A DNA stretch of 64,000 nt, taken from positions 1 through 64,000 of the forward strand of contig NCCZ01000014.1 of NCBI GenBank assembly GCA_002279935.1, given 5' to 3'. Position numbers and translations under genes: made by a program. The notes under the pieces are model-generated. The model made no database searches, was not told the DNA's origin, and worked only from the letters and a program-made list of their open reading frames with translations. This stretch comes from Hyphomicrobium sp. 12-62-95 (lineage in GTDB: Bacteria; Pseudomonadota; Alphaproteobacteria; Rhizobiales; Hyphomicrobiaceae). This document shows positions 1-9,580 of this stretch, piece by piece; position 1 is the first letter of the stretch, and every line of letters begins with the position of its first letter.

Positions 1-103
<103 letters not shown>

Positions 104-127
104 TCAAAAGGGGTTGGCGAGAGCGCC

Positions 128-165
128 GTGGGTTTCAAAGTGGCGCTTTCTCCTATTTGTAGGTC
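128..165 (+). promoter_or_regulatory. Possible hairpin in the tuf-rpsJ intergenic leader
   Basis: The 71 bp between tuf and rpsJ contain AGCGCC paired with GGCGCT around a loop of about 14 nt, followed by a pyrimidine-rich stretch (TTCTCCTATTTG). It could be a weak terminator or attenuator separating tuf from the S10 operon. The uridine tract is interrupted and the stem is only six pairs, so this is a tentative call. Confidence 0.25.
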
Positions 166-174
166 TTAATCGAC

Positions 175-483
175 ATGAACGGCCAAAATATCCGCATCCG
201 GCTCAAAGCGTTCGATCATCGAATTCTCGATGCATCGACGCGCGAGATCGTGAACACGGCAAAACGCACCGGTGCCGAAGTCCGCGGGCCCATCCCGCTG
301 CCGACGCGCATTGAGCGCTTCACCGTCAACCGCTCGCCGCACATCGACAAGAAGAGCCGCGAACAGTTCGAGATGCGCACGCACAAACGGCTTCTCGACA
401 TCGTGGACCCGACCCCGCAGACGGTCGACGCGTTGATGAAGCTCGACCTCGCCGCTGGCGTCGACGTCGAAATCAAGCTCTAG
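175..483 (+). CDS. rpsJ: 30S ribosomal protein S10
   Basis: S10 (102 aa) is a head protein of the small subunit and also forms the NusB-NusE antitermination complex. The sequence begins [19 protein letters not shown] and contains the conserved [19 protein letters not shown] loop that reaches into the 30S head. Length equals the family norm of 102-103. It is the first gene of the S10 cluster and lies 73 bp upstream of rplC. The ATG at 175 is the only start that leaves the full conserved N-terminus. Confidence 0.98.
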   Translation: MNGQNIRIRLKAFDHRILDASTREIVNTAKRTGAEVRGPIPLPTRIERFTVNRSPHIDKKSREQFEMRTHKRLLDIVDPTPQTVDALMKLDLAAGVDVEIKL

Positions 484-556
484 AGGTTTCGGATCCTCTG
501 ACGATCGGCCCAAAGCCCAAGCGTCACGATCCCAAGGATAGGAAGGAATGCGCGCA

Positions 557-1261
557 ATGCGTTCCGGAGTGATTGCACAGAAGGTCGGCATGACCCGCAT
601 CTTTACCGATGCCGGGGAGCATGTGCCTGTGACCGTCCTGAAGCTGGAAAAGCTGCAGGTCGTCTCGCACCGCACCGCCGAGAAGAACGGCTACACCGCG
701 CTCCAAGTCGGCGCCGGCACCCGCAAGCCCTCGCGACTGACGAAGTCGGAGAAGGGCACGTTTGCGGTCGCCGAAGTCGAGGCCAAGCGCAAGCTCGCTG
801 AATTCCGCGTCTCGCCCGACAACCTCATTGAGGTCGGCGCCGAGATCACGGCGAACCACTTTGTCCCGGGCCAGTTCGTCGATGTGACGGGCACCTCCAA
901 GGGCAAGGGTTTCGCGGGCGCCATGAAGCGCTGGAACTTCGGCGGTCTGCGCGCAACCCACGGCGTCTCGGTCTCGCACCGTTCGCACGGCTCGACCGGT
1001 CAGCGCCAGGACCCCGGCAAGGTGTTCAAGGGCAAGAAGATGGCTGGTCACCTCGGTGACGAGCGCATCACCACCCAGAACCTGATTGTCGCCAAGATCG
1101 ACACCGATCGCGGCCTCATCATGATCCGCGGCGCCGTCCCCGGTTCCAAGGGTGGCTGGGTCATCGTCCGCGACGCCGTCAAGAAGGCAGCGCATGCCGA
1201 CACGCCCAAGCCCGGTGCGTTTAAGGCTCGCGTTGCTGCCGATAAGAAGGAGCAGGCGTGA
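557..1261 (+). CDS. rplC: 50S ribosomal protein L3
   Basis: L3 (234 aa) is an early assembly protein of the large subunit that reaches the peptidyl-transferase centre. The motif [20 protein letters not shown] includes the glutamine usually N5-methylated by PrmB. An in-frame ATG also exists at 548. I prefer 557 because homologues begin [14 protein letters not shown] and the AGGAAGGA just upstream is better spaced for it. The stop overlaps the rplD start by one base (TGATG), which suggests translational coupling. Confidence 0.97.
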   Translation: MRSGVIAQKVGMTRIFTDAGEHVPVTVLKLEKLQVVSHRTAEKNGYTALQVGAGTRKPSRLTKSEKGTFAVAEVEAKRKLAEFRVSPDNLIEVGAEITANHFVPGQFVDVTGTSKGKGFAGAMKRWNFGGLRATHGVSVSHRSHGSTGQRQDPGKVFKGKKMAGHLGDERITTQNLIVAKIDTDRGLIMIRGAVPGSKGGWVIVRDAVKKAAHADTPKPGAFKARVAADKKEQA

Positions 1262-1881
1262 TGAAAGCCTCTGTCACCACGCTCGATGCGACGACGGCCG
1301 GTGAGGTCGAACTTGCCGACGCGATCTTCGGCCTCGAGCCGCGCCAGGATCTGATCCACCGCATGGTGCGCTATCAGCTCCTGAAGCGCATGGCCGGCAC
1401 GCATCATTCCCAGGACCGTTCCGAAGTGAACGTCACGGGCAAGAAGATGTACAAGCAGAAGGGAACCGGCGGCGCCCGTCACGGCGACAAGTCGGTTCCG
1501 CAATGGCGCGGCGGCGGCAAGGCCCACGGTCCCAAGCCGCGCAGCCACGCTGTCGAGATGCCCAAGAAGGTTCGCGCCCTGGCGCTTCGTCATGCGCTCT
1601 CTGCCAAAGCCAAGGCCGGCGACATCGTCGTCATCGATAAGGCCGCGTCCAGCGAAGGCAAGACCGGTGCACTGCGCCAGCAGTTCGCCAAGCTCTCCCT
1701 CGACAACGCGCTCATCATCGATGGTGCAGAACTCGACGTGGGCTTCGCCCGCGCCGCCCGCAACATTCCCAACATCGACCTGCTGCCCATCCAGGGCATC
1801 AACGTCTATGACATCCTGCGCCGCCGGAAGCTCGTGCTGACTAAGGCCGCGGTTGAGGCTCTGGAGGCTCGGTTCAAATGA
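1261..1881 (+). CDS. rplD: 50S ribosomal protein L4
   Basis: L4 (206 aa) lines the nascent-chain tunnel. In Escherichia coli it also represses its own operon, but no equivalent leader was verified here. The tunnel loop region [16 protein letters not shown] is intact and the C-terminal globular domain ends EALEARFK. The ATG at 1261 shares a base with the rplC stop; an upstream in-frame GTG at 1258 would add only one residue. The 3' end overlaps rplW by four bases (ATGA). Confidence 0.97.
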   Translation: MKASVTTLDATTAGEVELADAIFGLEPRQDLIHRMVRYQLLKRMAGTHHSQDRSEVNVTGKKMYKQKGTGGARHGDKSVPQWRGGGKAHGPKPRSHAVEMPKKVRALALRHALSAKAKAGDIVVIDKAASSEGKTGALRQQFAKLSLDNALIIDGAELDVGFARAARNIPNIDLLPIQGINVYDILRRRKLVLTKAAVEALEARFK

Positions 1882-2174
1882 CCATCAAGCTCAAAGCCTA
1901 CGACGTGATCCTGTCTCCCGTGATCACGGAAAAATCGACGCTCGTCTCGGAAGCCAATCAGGTGATCTTCAAGGTCGCTCCCGGCGCCACCAAGACGGAC
2001 ATCAAGGCCGCCGTCGAAAGCCTGTTCAAGGTCAAGGTGAAGGCCGTTAACACGCTCGTCCGCAAGGGCAAGAACAAGGTGTTTAAGGGCCGCCGCGCGC
2101 TGCTCTCCGACACCAAGAAGGCAATCGTCACGTTAGAGGCAGGCCACTCCATCGACGTGACGACGGGCCTGTGA
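1878..2174 (+). CDS. rplW: 50S ribosomal protein L23
   Basis: L23 (98 aa) sits beside the tunnel exit and is the docking site for trigger factor and SRP. The conserved core [14 protein letters not shown], then [20 protein letters not shown] and [11 protein letters not shown], is present. Length is normal. It overlaps rplD by four bases and is followed after 10 bp by rplB. Confidence 0.97.
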   Translation: MTIKLKAYDVILSPVITEKSTLVSEANQVIFKVAPGATKTDIKAAVESLFKVKVKAVNTLVRKGKNKVFKGRRALLSDTKKAIVTLEAGHSIDVTTGL

Positions 2175-2184
2175 GGAAACGGTC

Positions 2185-3012
2185 ATGGCATTAAAGACAT
2201 ATCGCCCGACATCGCCGAGTATGCGCCACCTCGTCCAGGTGGATCGCAGCCACCTGTGGAAGGGCTCGCCGATCAAGATGCTCGTCGAGGGCAAGACCAA
2301 GACGGGTGGTCGCAACAGCGACGGCCGCATCACGACGCGCCACATCGGTGGCGGTCACAAGCAGCTGTACCGCCGCGTCGACTTCCGCCGTCGGAAGTTT
2401 GATATGCCGGCTGTCGTCGAGCGCCTGGAATACGATCCCAACCGCACGGCCTTCATCGCGCTGATCAAGTACGAGGACGGCACGCTGTCCTATATCTTGG
2501 CTCCGCAGCGTCTCGCCGTTGGTGATAGCGTAGTCGCTGGCGCCAAGGTCGACGTGAAACCCGGCAACGCCATGCCGCTGGCCGCCATGCCGCTCGGCAC
2601 CATCATCCACAACGTCGAGCTCAAGCCCGGCCGCGGTGGCCAGATGGCTCGCTCGGCAGGTTCCTTCGTGCAGCTCGTCGGCCGCGACGCTGGCTGGGCC
2701 GTTCTGAAGCTGAACTCCGGCGAGACCCGCAAGGTTCGCGCCGATTGCATGGCATCCATCGGCGCCGTCTCGAACCCCGACCACATGAACCAGGTCACGG
2801 CCAAGGCTGGCCGCACGCGCTGGAAGGGCACCCGCCCGACAGTGCGCTCGATCACCATGAACCCGATCGACCATCCCAACGGTGGCCGCACGAACGGTGG
2901 TAAGCACTGGGCAACGCCCTGGGGCAAGCCGACGAAGGGTTACAAGACCCGCAAGAACAAGGCGACGGACAAGTTCATCGTCCGCAGCCGTCACAAGTCG
3001 AAGAAGAATTAA
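2185..3012 (+). CDS. rplB: 50S ribosomal protein L2
   Basis: L2 (275 aa) supports subunit association and the peptidyl-transferase centre. The RNA-binding OB and SH3-like domains occupy roughly residues 40-200. The C-terminal motif [10 protein letters not shown] carries the conserved histidine equivalent to E. coli His229. The very basic C-terminus is typical. The ATG at 2185 follows a short purine-rich stretch (GAGGAAAC) that serves as ribosome binding site. Confidence 0.98.
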   Translation: MALKTYRPTSPSMRHLVQVDRSHLWKGSPIKMLVEGKTKTGGRNSDGRITTRHIGGGHKQLYRRVDFRRRKFDMPAVVERLEYDPNRTAFIALIKYEDGTLSYILAPQRLAVGDSVVAGAKVDVKPGNAMPLAAMPLGTIIHNVELKPGRGGQMARSAGSFVQLVGRDAGWAVLKLNSGETRKVRADCMASIGAVSNPDHMNQVTAKAGRTRWKGTRPTVRSITMNPIDHPNGGRTNGGKHWATPWGKPTKGYKTRKNKATDKFIVRSRHKSKKN

Positions 3013-3042
3013 GGCCGCTGTAGCGCCGAGGAGATCACGCAA

Positions 3043-3321
3043 GTGACACGTTCAGTTTGGAAGGGCCCGTTTATTGACGGCTACATCCTGAAGAAGGCCG
3101 AGAAGACGCGTGCGTCGGGTCGCAACGAGGTCATCAAGATCTGGAGCCGCCGCTCGACGATCCTGCCTCAGTTCGTCGGTCTCACGTTCGGCGTCCACAA
3201 CGGTCAGAAACACATCCCTGTCTCCATCTCGGAGGACATGGTCGGTCACAAGTTCGGTGAGTTCGCACCGACGCGGTCCTTCCCTGGCCACGGCGGCGAC
3301 AAGAAAGCTGTGAGGAAGTAA
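3043..3321 (+). CDS. rpsS: 30S ribosomal protein S19
   Basis: S19 (92 aa) binds the 30S head next to S13. It starts with GTG at 3043, preceded by GAGGAG; the product begins [20 protein letters not shown] as in homologues. The motif [17 protein letters not shown], then [13 protein letters not shown], is conserved. Its TAA stop overlaps the rplV ATG by one base (TAATG). Confidence 0.97.
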   Translation: MTRSVWKGPFIDGYILKKAEKTRASGRNEVIKIWSRRSTILPQFVGLTFGVHNGQKHIPVSISEDMVGHKFGEFAPTRSFPGHGGDKKAVRK

Positions 3322-3770
3322 TGGGCAAGCCGAGCCGTGAACGCGGCCTCGCGGATAACGAGGCCAAGGCGATCGCGAAGAACATTCGCATCTCGCCCCA
3401 GAAGCTCAACCTCGTCGCGGGCCTGATCCGTGGCAAGAAGGTCAATGAGGCGATGGCCGACCTTGAGTTCTCGCGCAAGCGGGTCGCTCAGGACGTCCGC
3501 AAGTGTGTGATGAGTGCCGTCGCCAACGCCGAGAACAACCATGGCCTCGACGTCGATGAACTGATCGTCGCCGAAGCCCACGTCGGCAAGAACATCGTGA
3601 TGAAGCGCTTCGCGGCACGCGGCCGTGGCCGCGGCTTCCAGGTTCTGAAGCCCTTCTCGCAGATCACCATTATCGTCCGGCAGAAGGCTGAGGAAGCCGA
3701 GCCTGCGAAGGCCAAGAAGACTAAGCCGGCTGCCAAGGCAGCGGCTCAGCCCAAGAAGGGGGCCGCATAA
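3321..3770 (+). CDS. rplV: 50S ribosomal protein L22 with basic C-terminal tail
   Basis: L22 (149 aa) contributes a beta-hairpin to the exit tunnel; the hairpin region [20 protein letters not shown] is present near residues 95-115. The family is usually about 110 aa, so this copy carries roughly 30 extra C-terminal residues rich in Lys, Ala and Pro ([16 protein letters not shown]). The start at 3321 overlaps the rpsS stop, and the gene overlaps rpsC the same way, so the three genes are coupled. Confidence 0.96.
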   Translation: MGKPSRERGLADNEAKAIAKNIRISPQKLNLVAGLIRGKKVNEAMADLEFSRKRVAQDVRKCVMSAVANAENNHGLDVDELIVAEAHVGKNIVMKRFAARGRGRGFQVLKPFSQITIIVRQKAEEAEPAKAKKTKPAAKAAAQPKKGAA

Positions 3771-4585
3771 TGGGTCAGAAAGTCAATCCCGTCGGCCTGC
3801 GCGTAGGTATCAACCGCACTTGGGATAGCCGCTGGTTCGCCGCCCGTGGCGAATACGGCAAGCTGCTGCATGAAGACTTCGTGATGCGCAATCACATCAT
3901 GCAGCATCAGCGCACCGCCGGCATCTCCAAGGTCGTGATCGAGCGCCCGCACAAGAAGTGCCGCGTGACCGTCCATTCGGCCCGCCCCGGCGTGCTGATT
4001 GGCAAAAAGGGCGCTGACATTGAGAAGCTGCGCAGTGAATTGGCGCGCCTCACCACCTCGGAAGTGCACCTCAACATCGTCGAAGTGCGCAAGCCCGAGA
4101 TCGATGCCACCCTGGTCGCTGAATCGATCGCCCAGCAGCTTGAGCGCCGCGTCGCGTTCCGCCGCGCCATGAAGCGCTCGGTCCAGTCGGCGCTTCGTCT
4201 CGGCGCCGTCGGCATCCGTATCAATGTTGCCGGCCGTCTCGGCGGCGCGGAAATCGCACGCACCGAATGGTATCGCGAAGGCCGCGTGCCGCTGCATACG
4301 CTGCGCGCCGATATCGACTTCGGCTACGGCCTTGCCAAGACCGCCTACGGCGTCATCGGCATCAAGGTCTGGATCTTCAAGGGCGAGATCATCGAGCATG
4401 ATCCCATGGCCTCCGAGCGCCGTTCGCTCGAGACCCAGGATCAGGCCGGTCCCCGTCCGCGCCGTGACGATGGCGAGCGCCGTGACAACCGTCGCGGTGG
4501 TCCCCGTGGCGGCCGTGGTGGCGGCGGTGCCGGCCGCGGTGGTGGCGGTGGCGCTGACACTCCCGAAACGCCGACCGAGGCCTGA
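3770..4585 (+). CDS. rpsC: 30S ribosomal protein S3 with Arg/Gly-rich C-terminal tail
   Basis: S3 (271 aa) guards the mRNA entry channel and has helicase-assisting basic residues. A type II KH domain with the GKKG loop ([14 protein letters not shown]) is followed by the C-terminal domain. About 40 residues after the normal end near LETQD form a low-complexity tail of RRDD, RRGG and GRGG repeats ending in an acidic TPETPTEA. Homologues are usually 230-240 aa. The start overlaps the rplV stop (TAATG). Confidence 0.96.
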   Translation: MGQKVNPVGLRVGINRTWDSRWFAARGEYGKLLHEDFVMRNHIMQHQRTAGISKVVIERPHKKCRVTVHSARPGVLIGKKGADIEKLRSELARLTTSEVHLNIVEVRKPEIDATLVAESIAQQLERRVAFRRAMKRSVQSALRLGAVGIRINVAGRLGGAEIARTEWYREGRVPLHTLRADIDFGYGLAKTAYGVIGIKVWIFKGEIIEHDPMASERRSLETQDQAGPRPRRDDGERRDNRRGGPRGGRGGGGAGRGGGGGADTPETPTEA

Positions 4586-4604
4586 GGAACTTAAGGATTA
4601 AGTC

Positions 4605-5015
4605 ATGCTGCAACCTAAGCGCACAAAGTTCCGCAAGCAGTTCAAGGGCCGCATCCACGGCGCTGCAAAAGGCGGCACGACATTGAGCTTCGGCGAGATT
4701 GGCCTCAAGGCCGTCGAGCCCGAGCGCATCACCGCACGTCAGATCGAAGCTGCACGCCGCGCAATCGCGCGTCACACCAAGCGTCAGGGCCGTATCTGGC
4801 TGCGCATCTATCCCGACCTGCCGGTCACCAAGAAGCCGGCCGAAGTCCGCATGGGCTCAGGCAAGGGCAGCGTTGAACTTTGGGTGGCACGCGTGAAGCC
4901 GGGCCGCATCCTTTTCGAAATCGGCGGCGTCAATCCGCAGATCGCGAAGGAAGCGCTCGAACTCGGCGCCGCCAAACTGCCGATCAAGACACGCATTGTG
5001 ACCCGTCTCGCTTAA
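4605..5015 (+). CDS. rplP: 50S ribosomal protein L16
   Basis: L16 (136 aa, the family length) positions A-site tRNA and is a late-assembling protein. The motifs [16 protein letters not shown], then [10 protein letters not shown] and [16 protein letters not shown], are diagnostic. The gene lies 19 bp after rpsC and 43 bp before rpmC, in the standard order. Confidence 0.97.
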   Translation: MLQPKRTKFRKQFKGRIHGAAKGGTTLSFGEIGLKAVEPERITARQIEAARRAIARHTKRQGRIWLRIYPDLPVTKKPAEVRMGSGKGSVELWVARVKPGRILFEIGGVNPQIAKEALELGAAKLPIKTRIVTRLA

Positions 5016-5058
5016 AGACCGCTGAGACGCTCACACAAGGAACGAGTGAGGACGAAAA

Positions 5059-5268
5059 ATGAAGGCTGCTGAGCTTAAGGGCATGTCCCTCGACCAGCTC
5101 GACGACCAGCTGGCGAAGCTGAAGAAGGAGCAGTTCAACCTGCGCTTCCAGCGGGCTTCCGGGCAGCTGGAATCAACCTCGCGGATCCGCGAGGTTCGCC
5201 GCGATATCGCGCGCGTGATGACGGTGGCTCGCACGAAGCGGGCCGGCAGTGCGCAGAAGAGCGCTTGA
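5059..5268 (+). CDS. rpmC: 50S ribosomal protein L29
   Basis: L29 (69 aa) is a small two-helix protein near the tunnel exit, beside L23. The pattern [20 protein letters not shown], then [18 protein letters not shown], fits the family. It starts at ATG 5059 after an AACGAGTGAGGACGAAAA leader with a usable GAGGA. Normal length and order. Confidence 0.96.
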   Translation: MKAAELKGMSLDQLDDQLAKLKKEQFNLRFQRASGQLESTSRIREVRRDIARVMTVARTKRAGSAQKSA

Positions 5269-5281
5269 GGAGATTTGAGCG

Positions 5282-5515
5282 ATGCCGAAGCGCATTCTGC
5301 AGGGTGTGGTCGTTTCCGATAAGAACGACAAGACGATCGTGGTGGAAGTGGAGCGCCGCTTCACCCATCCGCTTCTGAAAAAGACCGTGCGCCGTACGAA
5401 GAAGTACCACGCGCACGACGAGGCGAACACGTTCAAGATTGGCGACAAGGTCTCCATCGAGGAAGCCGCACCGATCTCGAAAAACAAGCGTTGGGTGGTT
5501 TTGGCGAAGGCCTGA
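5282..5515 (+). CDS. rpsQ: 30S ribosomal protein S17
   Basis: S17 (77 aa) is a primary 16S rRNA binding protein with an OB fold. The conserved [20 protein letters not shown] and the KYHAHDE motif are visible. It begins 13 bp after rpmC. The S10-type cluster ends here in E. coli terms, and a 112 bp gap precedes rplN. Confidence 0.97.
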   Translation: MPKRILQGVVVSDKNDKTIVVEVERRFTHPLLKKTVRRTKKYHAHDEANTFKIGDKVSIEEAAPISKNKRWVVLAKA

Positions 5516-5589
5516 TTCCCGGCGCCGGGCCCCGCAAGGGCTGACGGCGCGGGCGAGACGGACGAGCCGGACTGAAGATTGAGAATTCT

Positions 5590-5607
5590 GGTCCCCCATG
5601 TGGGACC
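5590..5607 (+). other. Short hairpin just upstream of the rplN ribosome binding site
   Basis: GGTCCC at 5590-5595 and GGGACC at 5602-5607 form a perfect six-pair stem with the loop CCATGT. It ends about eight bases before the AAGGA that serves rplN. This 112 bp gap is the only long one inside the S10-spc block and coincides with the boundary between the two operons in E. coli. A regulatory role is possible but unproven. Confidence 0.35.
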
Positions 5608-5627
5608 GCAAGGGAAGGACGACAGCG

Positions 5628-5996
5628 ATGATCCAGATGGAGACCAATCTCGACGTCGCCGACAATTCGGGCGCTCGCCGCGTCCAGTGCATCAAAGTGC
5701 TGGGCGGCTCCAAGCGCAAGTACGCCACCATCGGCGACACCATCGTTGTGTCGGTGAAGGAGGCGATCCCGAAGGGTCGTGTGAAAAAGGGCCAGGTTAT
5801 GAAGGCGGTTATTGTCCGCGTGGCCAAGGGCGTGCGCCGCGCAGACGGCTCGCTGATCCGCTTCGACCGTAACGCCGCCGTTCTCGTAAACGCGCAGGGC
5901 GATCCGGTCGGCACGCGCATCTTCGGGCCGGTGACCCGCGAGCTGCGCGCCAAGAACCACATGAAGATCGTTTCGCTCGCGCCGGAGGTTCTGTGA
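5628..5996 (+). CDS. rplN: 50S ribosomal protein L14
   Basis: L14 (122 aa) lies at the subunit interface. The start is ATG 5628: homologues begin [19 protein letters not shown], and GGAAGGAC stands at the right distance. An upstream in-frame ATG at 5598 would add ten unrelated residues, so I reject it. The stop TGA overlaps the rplX ATG by one base. Confidence 0.97.
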   Translation: MIQMETNLDVADNSGARRVQCIKVLGGSKRKYATIGDTIVVSVKEAIPKGRVKKGQVMKAVIVRVAKGVRRADGSLIRFDRNAAVLVNAQGDPVGTRIFGPVTRELRAKNHMKIVSLAPEVL

Positions 5997-6322
5997 TGTC
6001 GGCTCAGAAGATCAAAAAGGGCGATCACGTCATCGTGCTGACGGGCCGCGACAAGGGCAAGCACGGCGAAGTGGTCGAGGTTCGCCCCAAGGAGAGCCGG
6101 GCTGTCGTGCGCGGCGTCAACGTGGTGCGTAAGCATCAAAAGCAGACGGCGCAGAAGGAAGGCGGCATCATCTCCAAGGAAGCCGCGATCCATTTGTCCA
6201 ATCTCGCACTCGAAGATCCAAAGGACGGCAAGCCGACCCGCGTCGGCTTCAAGCTGCTCGACGACGGCCGCAAGGTGCGTGTCGCCAAGCGCTCTGGCGA
6301 AGTCATTCCGGAGAAGAAGTAA
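5996..6322 (+). CDS. rplX: 50S ribosomal protein L24
   Basis: L24 (108 aa) initiates large-subunit assembly. The KOW motif [19 protein letters not shown] is at residues 8-26, followed by [14 protein letters not shown]. The ATG at 5996 shares a base with the rplN stop; a GTG three bases upstream is less likely. Three bases separate its stop from rplE. Confidence 0.97.
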   Translation: MSAQKIKKGDHVIVLTGRDKGKHGEVVEVRPKESRAVVRGVNVVRKHQKQTAQKEGGIISKEAAIHLSNLALEDPKDGKPTRVGFKLLDDGRKVRVAKRSGEVIPEKK

Positions 6323-6325
6323 GCC

Positions 6326-6991
6326 ATGGCTGAGAACGACAAGAAGGGTGGCAAGTCGCAAGGCGGCGCCCCCGCCGGCAAGGCCCCCAGGGTCAAGAAG
6401 GACGCAGCCCCCGTCGCTGCTGCCCCCGCCAAACCGCGCCCGGCTGACTACAAGCCGCGCATGAAGGTCCATTACGAGAAGGTCGTGCGCGGCGCCATGC
6501 GCGAGAAATTCGCGTACGGCAACATCATGGAAATTCCGCGCATCGAGAAGATCGTGCTCAACATGGGCGTGGGTGAAGCCACCGCCGACCGTAAGAAGGT
6601 CGAAGTGGCAGCCTCGCACCTTGGCCGCATCGCCGGTCAGAAGCCGGTCATGACCAAGGCGAAGAAGTCGATCGCAACCTTCAAGGTCCGCGACGGCATG
6701 ACTCTCGGCGCCAAGGTGACACTCCGCGGCGACCGCATGTACGAATTTCTGGACCGCTTCGTCACCATCGCGCTGCCGCGCGTGAAGGACTTCCGCGGTC
6801 TGAACCCGAAGAGCTTTGATGGCCGTGGCAACTACGCCTGCGGTCTGAAGGAGCACCTCGTGTTCCCCGAAATCAACTACGACGAAGTCGAAAACATGAT
6901 CGGCATGGACGTGATCGTGGTGACGACCGCCAAGACAGACGATGAAGCCCGCGAACTTCTTCGCGGCTTTAATTTCCCTTTCCGCAGCTAG
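6326..6991 (+). CDS. rplE: 50S ribosomal protein L5 with N-terminal extension
   Basis: L5 (221 aa) binds 5S rRNA and P-site tRNA. The normal protein begins near [20 protein letters not shown]; here it is preceded by about 40 residues rich in Lys, Ala, Pro and Gly ([20 protein letters not shown] and following). Homologues are about 180-185 aa. The extension is in frame, is directly preceded by the rplX stop and follows genomic codon preference, so ATG 6326 is credible. An alternative start at ATG 6461 (RMKVHYEK) has no obvious ribosome binding site. Confidence 0.95.
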   Translation: MAENDKKGGKSQGGAPAGKAPRVKKDAAPVAAAPAKPRPADYKPRMKVHYEKVVRGAMREKFAYGNIMEIPRIEKIVLNMGVGEATADRKKVEVAASHLGRIAGQKPVMTKAKKSIATFKVRDGMTLGAKVTLRGDRMYEFLDRFVTIALPRVKDFRGLNPKSFDGRGNYACGLKEHLVFPEINYDEVENMIGMDVIVVTTAKTDDEARELLRGFNFPFRS

Positions 6992-7045
6992 AGGACCTCG
7001 GGTTTCCCGACAAGAGAAAGCCCGAAAGGCCTTTGGAGGATTTGA

Positions 7046-7351
7046 ATGGCAAAGACCAGTTCGATTGAGAAGAACAACCGCCGCCGCAAGATGGCCGCCC
7101 AGTCGGCCGGCAAGCGCAAGCGGTTGAAGGACATCGCCAACGATCTCAAGCGTCCGGCCGAAGAGCGCTTCGCCGCCCGTTTGAAGCTGGCCGAGATGCC
7201 GCGCAACTCGTCTCCGACCCGCATCCGCAACCGTTGCGAGCTCACCGGCCGCGCACGGGGCACCTACCGCAAGTTCAAGCTGTGCCGCAACCAGCTCCGT
7301 GAACTCGCGAGCCAAGGCCGCATTCCTGGCATCGTGAAGTCGAGCTGGTAA
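7046..7351 (+). CDS. rpsN: 30S ribosomal protein S14 (zinc-independent form)
   Basis: S14 (101 aa) is the long form lacking the CXXC zinc ribbon; the corresponding region reads [40 protein letters not shown] is the usual alphaproteobacterial N-terminus. It follows rplE by 54 bp with a GGAGG ribosome binding site and is followed after 13 bp by rpsH. Confidence 0.97.
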   Translation: MAKTSSIEKNNRRRKMAAQSAGKRKRLKDIANDLKRPAEERFAARLKLAEMPRNSSPTRIRNRCELTGRARGTYRKFKLCRNQLRELASQGRIPGIVKSSW

Positions 7352-7364
7352 GGGAACGAAGATA

Positions 7365-7763
7365 ATGGCAATGAACGATCCCATCGGCGATATGCTGACC
7401 CGCATCCGGAATGCCCAGATGCGCCGCCGCCCCAAGGTCTCGACCCCCGCGTCGAACATGCGTGCCCGCGTCCTCGACGTTCTGACCGAGGAGGGCTACA
7501 TCCGTGGCTACGCTCGCGTCGAACAGAAGGGCGTCGAAGCCGAGTTCGAAATCGAGCTGAAGTACTACAACGGCCAGCCCGCGATCCGCGAAATCGAACG
7601 CGTGTCCAAGCCCGGCCGCCGCGTGTACTCGCCGGTCAAGGACCTCAAGAACGTGCGCAACGGTCTCGGCGTCGCGATCCTGTCCACGCCCAAGGGCGTG
7701 ATGTCGGATAGCCGCGCTCGCGAAGAGAACGTCGGCGGCGAGATTATTTGCAACGTATTCTAA
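7365..7763 (+). CDS. rpsH: 30S ribosomal protein S8
   Basis: S8 (132 aa) binds helix 21 of 16S rRNA and in E. coli is the translational repressor of the spc operon. [16 protein letters not shown] and the C-terminal [20 protein letters not shown] are conserved. The first ATG at 7365 and a second at 7371 differ by two residues; either start is possible. Confidence 0.97.
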   Translation: MAMNDPIGDMLTRIRNAQMRRRPKVSTPASNMRARVLDVLTEEGYIRGYARVEQKGVEAEFEIELKYYNGQPAIREIERVSKPGRRVYSPVKDLKNVRNGLGVAILSTPKGVMSDSRAREENVGGEIICNVF

Positions 7764-7805
7764 TGAAGGCGCCCGGGTGACCGGGCGGTTGAAGGGGTCG
7801 AACCC

Positions 7806-8348
7806 ATGTCACGCATTGGAAAGAAACCGGTCGCCGTTCCGTCCGCCGTCACGGCGACGGTCAGCGGCCAGACGGTGAAGATGAAGGGCGCCAAGGGCGA
7901 ACTCTCCTTTACCGTCCCCGAAGAGCTCAAGGTCGAGAAGACGGCGGATGGCATCGAAGTCACGCCGCGCGACGAGACCAAGAAAGCCCGCGCCATGTGG
8001 GGCATGTCGCGGACCATGGTCCAGAACATGATCAAGGGCGTGACCGACGGCTACTCGCACACCCTTGAAATTCATGGCGTCGGCTTCAAGGCAGCCATGA
8101 AGGGCAAGGACATGCTGACGCTCGCCGTTGGTTATAGCCACGACGTGAACATCAAAGTCCCCTCCGGCGTCGAAGTCAAAGTCGGCGGCGCCAAGCAGGA
8201 CCAGGTGATCGTTTCGGGCATCGATAAGCAGGCGGTCGGCGAGCTCGCAGCCGTCATCCGCTCCTCGCGCAAGCCGGAGCCCTACCAGGGCAAGGGCGTG
8301 CGCTATCAGGGCGAATATATCTTCCGCAAGGAAGGCAAGAAGAAGTAA
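7806..8348 (+). CDS. rplF: 50S ribosomal protein L6
   Basis: L6 (180 aa) has two repeated alpha/beta domains and sits near the GTPase centre. [15 protein letters not shown] and the C-terminal signature [20 protein letters not shown] identify it. Length is normal. It lies 42 bp after rpsH and 11 bp before rplR. Confidence 0.97.
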   Translation: MSRIGKKPVAVPSAVTATVSGQTVKMKGAKGELSFTVPEELKVEKTADGIEVTPRDETKKARAMWGMSRTMVQNMIKGVTDGYSHTLEIHGVGFKAAMKGKDMLTLAVGYSHDVNIKVPSGVEVKVGGAKQDQVIVSGIDKQAVGELAAVIRSSRKPEPYQGKGVRYQGEYIFRKEGKKK

Positions 8349-8359
8349 GGACGCGATCC

Positions 8360-8722
8360 ATGGGTACGCACCATCCAATCTTCGAGAAGCGCCGCTCGCG
8401 CGTGCGCCGCTCGCTGAAAGCGACTTCCGGAACCCGGCCGCGCCTCTCGGTGCACCGCTCCGGCAAGAACATTTATGCGCAGGTCATCGACGACGAGGCC
8501 GGCAAGACCATCGCCGCCGCTTCGACGCTCGAGAAAGATCTGCGCGGCGCGCTCAAGACGGGCGCCGACGTGTCTGCAGCAGCAGTCGTCGGCAAGCTCA
8601 TCGCCGAGCGGGCTCTGAAGGCCGGTATCGAAACGGTCGTCTTCGACCGCGGCGGCTTCCTCTATCATGGGCGCGTGAAGGCGCTTGCGGAGGCCGCGCG
8701 AGAAGGCGGCCTGAAGTTCTGA
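8360..8722 (+). CDS. rplR: 50S ribosomal protein L18
   Basis: L18 (120 aa) binds 5S rRNA together with L5. The pattern [20 protein letters not shown], then [10 protein letters not shown] and the C-terminal [20 protein letters not shown], is diagnostic. The ATG at 8360 follows AAGGACGC. Normal length and gene order. Confidence 0.97.
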   Translation: MGTHHPIFEKRRSRVRRSLKATSGTRPRLSVHRSGKNIYAQVIDDEAGKTIAAASTLEKDLRGALKTGADVSAAAVVGKLIAERALKAGIETVVFDRGGFLYHGRVKALAEAAREGGLKF

Positions 8723-8738
8723 TGAAAGGGATTTGACC

Positions 8739-9323
8739 GTGGCACGTGGACCCCAGGAAAAGCGCGGCGGACGCGATCGTGACCGTGAAAAGGTCGAGAG
8801 CGAGTTCACCGACAAGCTCGTTCACATCAACCGCGTCGCGAAGGTGGTGAAGGGCGGCAAGCGCTTTGGCTTTGCAGCCCTCGTCGTCGTCGGCGATCTG
8901 CGCGGCCGCGTTGGCTTCGGCCATGGCAAGGCGCGCGAAGTGCCGGAAGCGATCCGCAAGGCAACAGAAGCGGCCCGCCGCAACCTTGTCCGCGTTCCGC
9001 TCCGCGACGCCCGCACGCTGCATCATGACAGCGAAGGCCGTCACGGTTCGGGCAAGGTCGTCGTCCGCTCGGCACCCGCCGGTACCGGCATCATCGCAGG
9101 CGGCGCCATGCGCGCCGTGTTCGAGATGCTGGGCGTGCAGGATGTCGTCGCCAAGTCGCTCGGCTCCACCAACCCCTACAACGTCGTGCGCGCCACCTTC
9201 GACGCCCTCAAGGGCCAGGAGAATCCGCGTGGCGTTGCAGCCCGTCGCAATCTGAAGGTCTCCGATATCGTGGCACGCCGCCGCGATGGCTCGGTCGCCT
9301 CCGAGGCCGGCGCCGACCTCTAA
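8739..9323 (+). CDS. rpsE: 30S ribosomal protein S5
   Basis: S5 (194 aa) acts in decoding fidelity and mRNA unwinding with S3 and S4. The start is GTG 8739 ([12 protein letters not shown]) with GAAAGGG eight bases upstream; a TTG at 8733 lies closer to that site and is rejected. The double-stranded-RNA-binding-like N-terminal domain includes [20 protein letters not shown] and [14 protein letters not shown]. The C-terminal domain contains [18 protein letters not shown]. Confidence 0.97.
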   Translation: MARGPQEKRGGRDRDREKVESEFTDKLVHINRVAKVVKGGKRFGFAALVVVGDLRGRVGFGHGKAREVPEAIRKATEAARRNLVRVPLRDARTLHHDSEGRHGSGKVVVRSAPAGTGIIAGGAMRAVFEMLGVQDVVAKSLGSTNPYNVVRATFDALKGQENPRGVAARRNLKVSDIVARRRDGSVASEAGADL

Positions 9324-9352
9324 GGCCGGCGTCAACCTGAAGGAACAGTCCC

Positions 9353-9547
9353 ATGGCTGACAAGAAGAAGACCGTTACGGTCGAACAGTACGCGAGCGCC
9401 AACCGCCGTCCCGAAAAGCAGACGATGACTCTGCGCGGCCTCGGTCTCGACAAACTTCACCGCCGCCGTACGCTGGAAGATACTCCGTCCGTGCGCGGCA
9501 TGATCAATTCCATCCCCCACCTCGTCCGCGTCGTCGACGAGGCTTGA
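9353..9547 (+). CDS. rpmD: 50S ribosomal protein L30
   Basis: L30 (64 aa) is a small large-subunit protein. The signature [20 protein letters not shown] followed by [11 protein letters not shown] fits the family. The ATG at 9353 follows AAGGAAC. It lies between rpsE and rplO as in most bacteria. Confidence 0.96.
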   Translation: MADKKKTVTVEQYASANRRPEKQTMTLRGLGLDKLHRRRTLEDTPSVRGMINSIPHLVRVVDEA

Positions 9548-9580
9548 GGCACGTTTTAGGTTTGAGGAGCGCCACGTCCC

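Noticed and set aside
5135..7459. A 774-codon open frame antisense to rpmC-rpsN
   Set aside because: It is opposite a run of certain ribosomal protein genes; long antisense frames arise from the high GC and codon bias. No homology or ribosome binding site.
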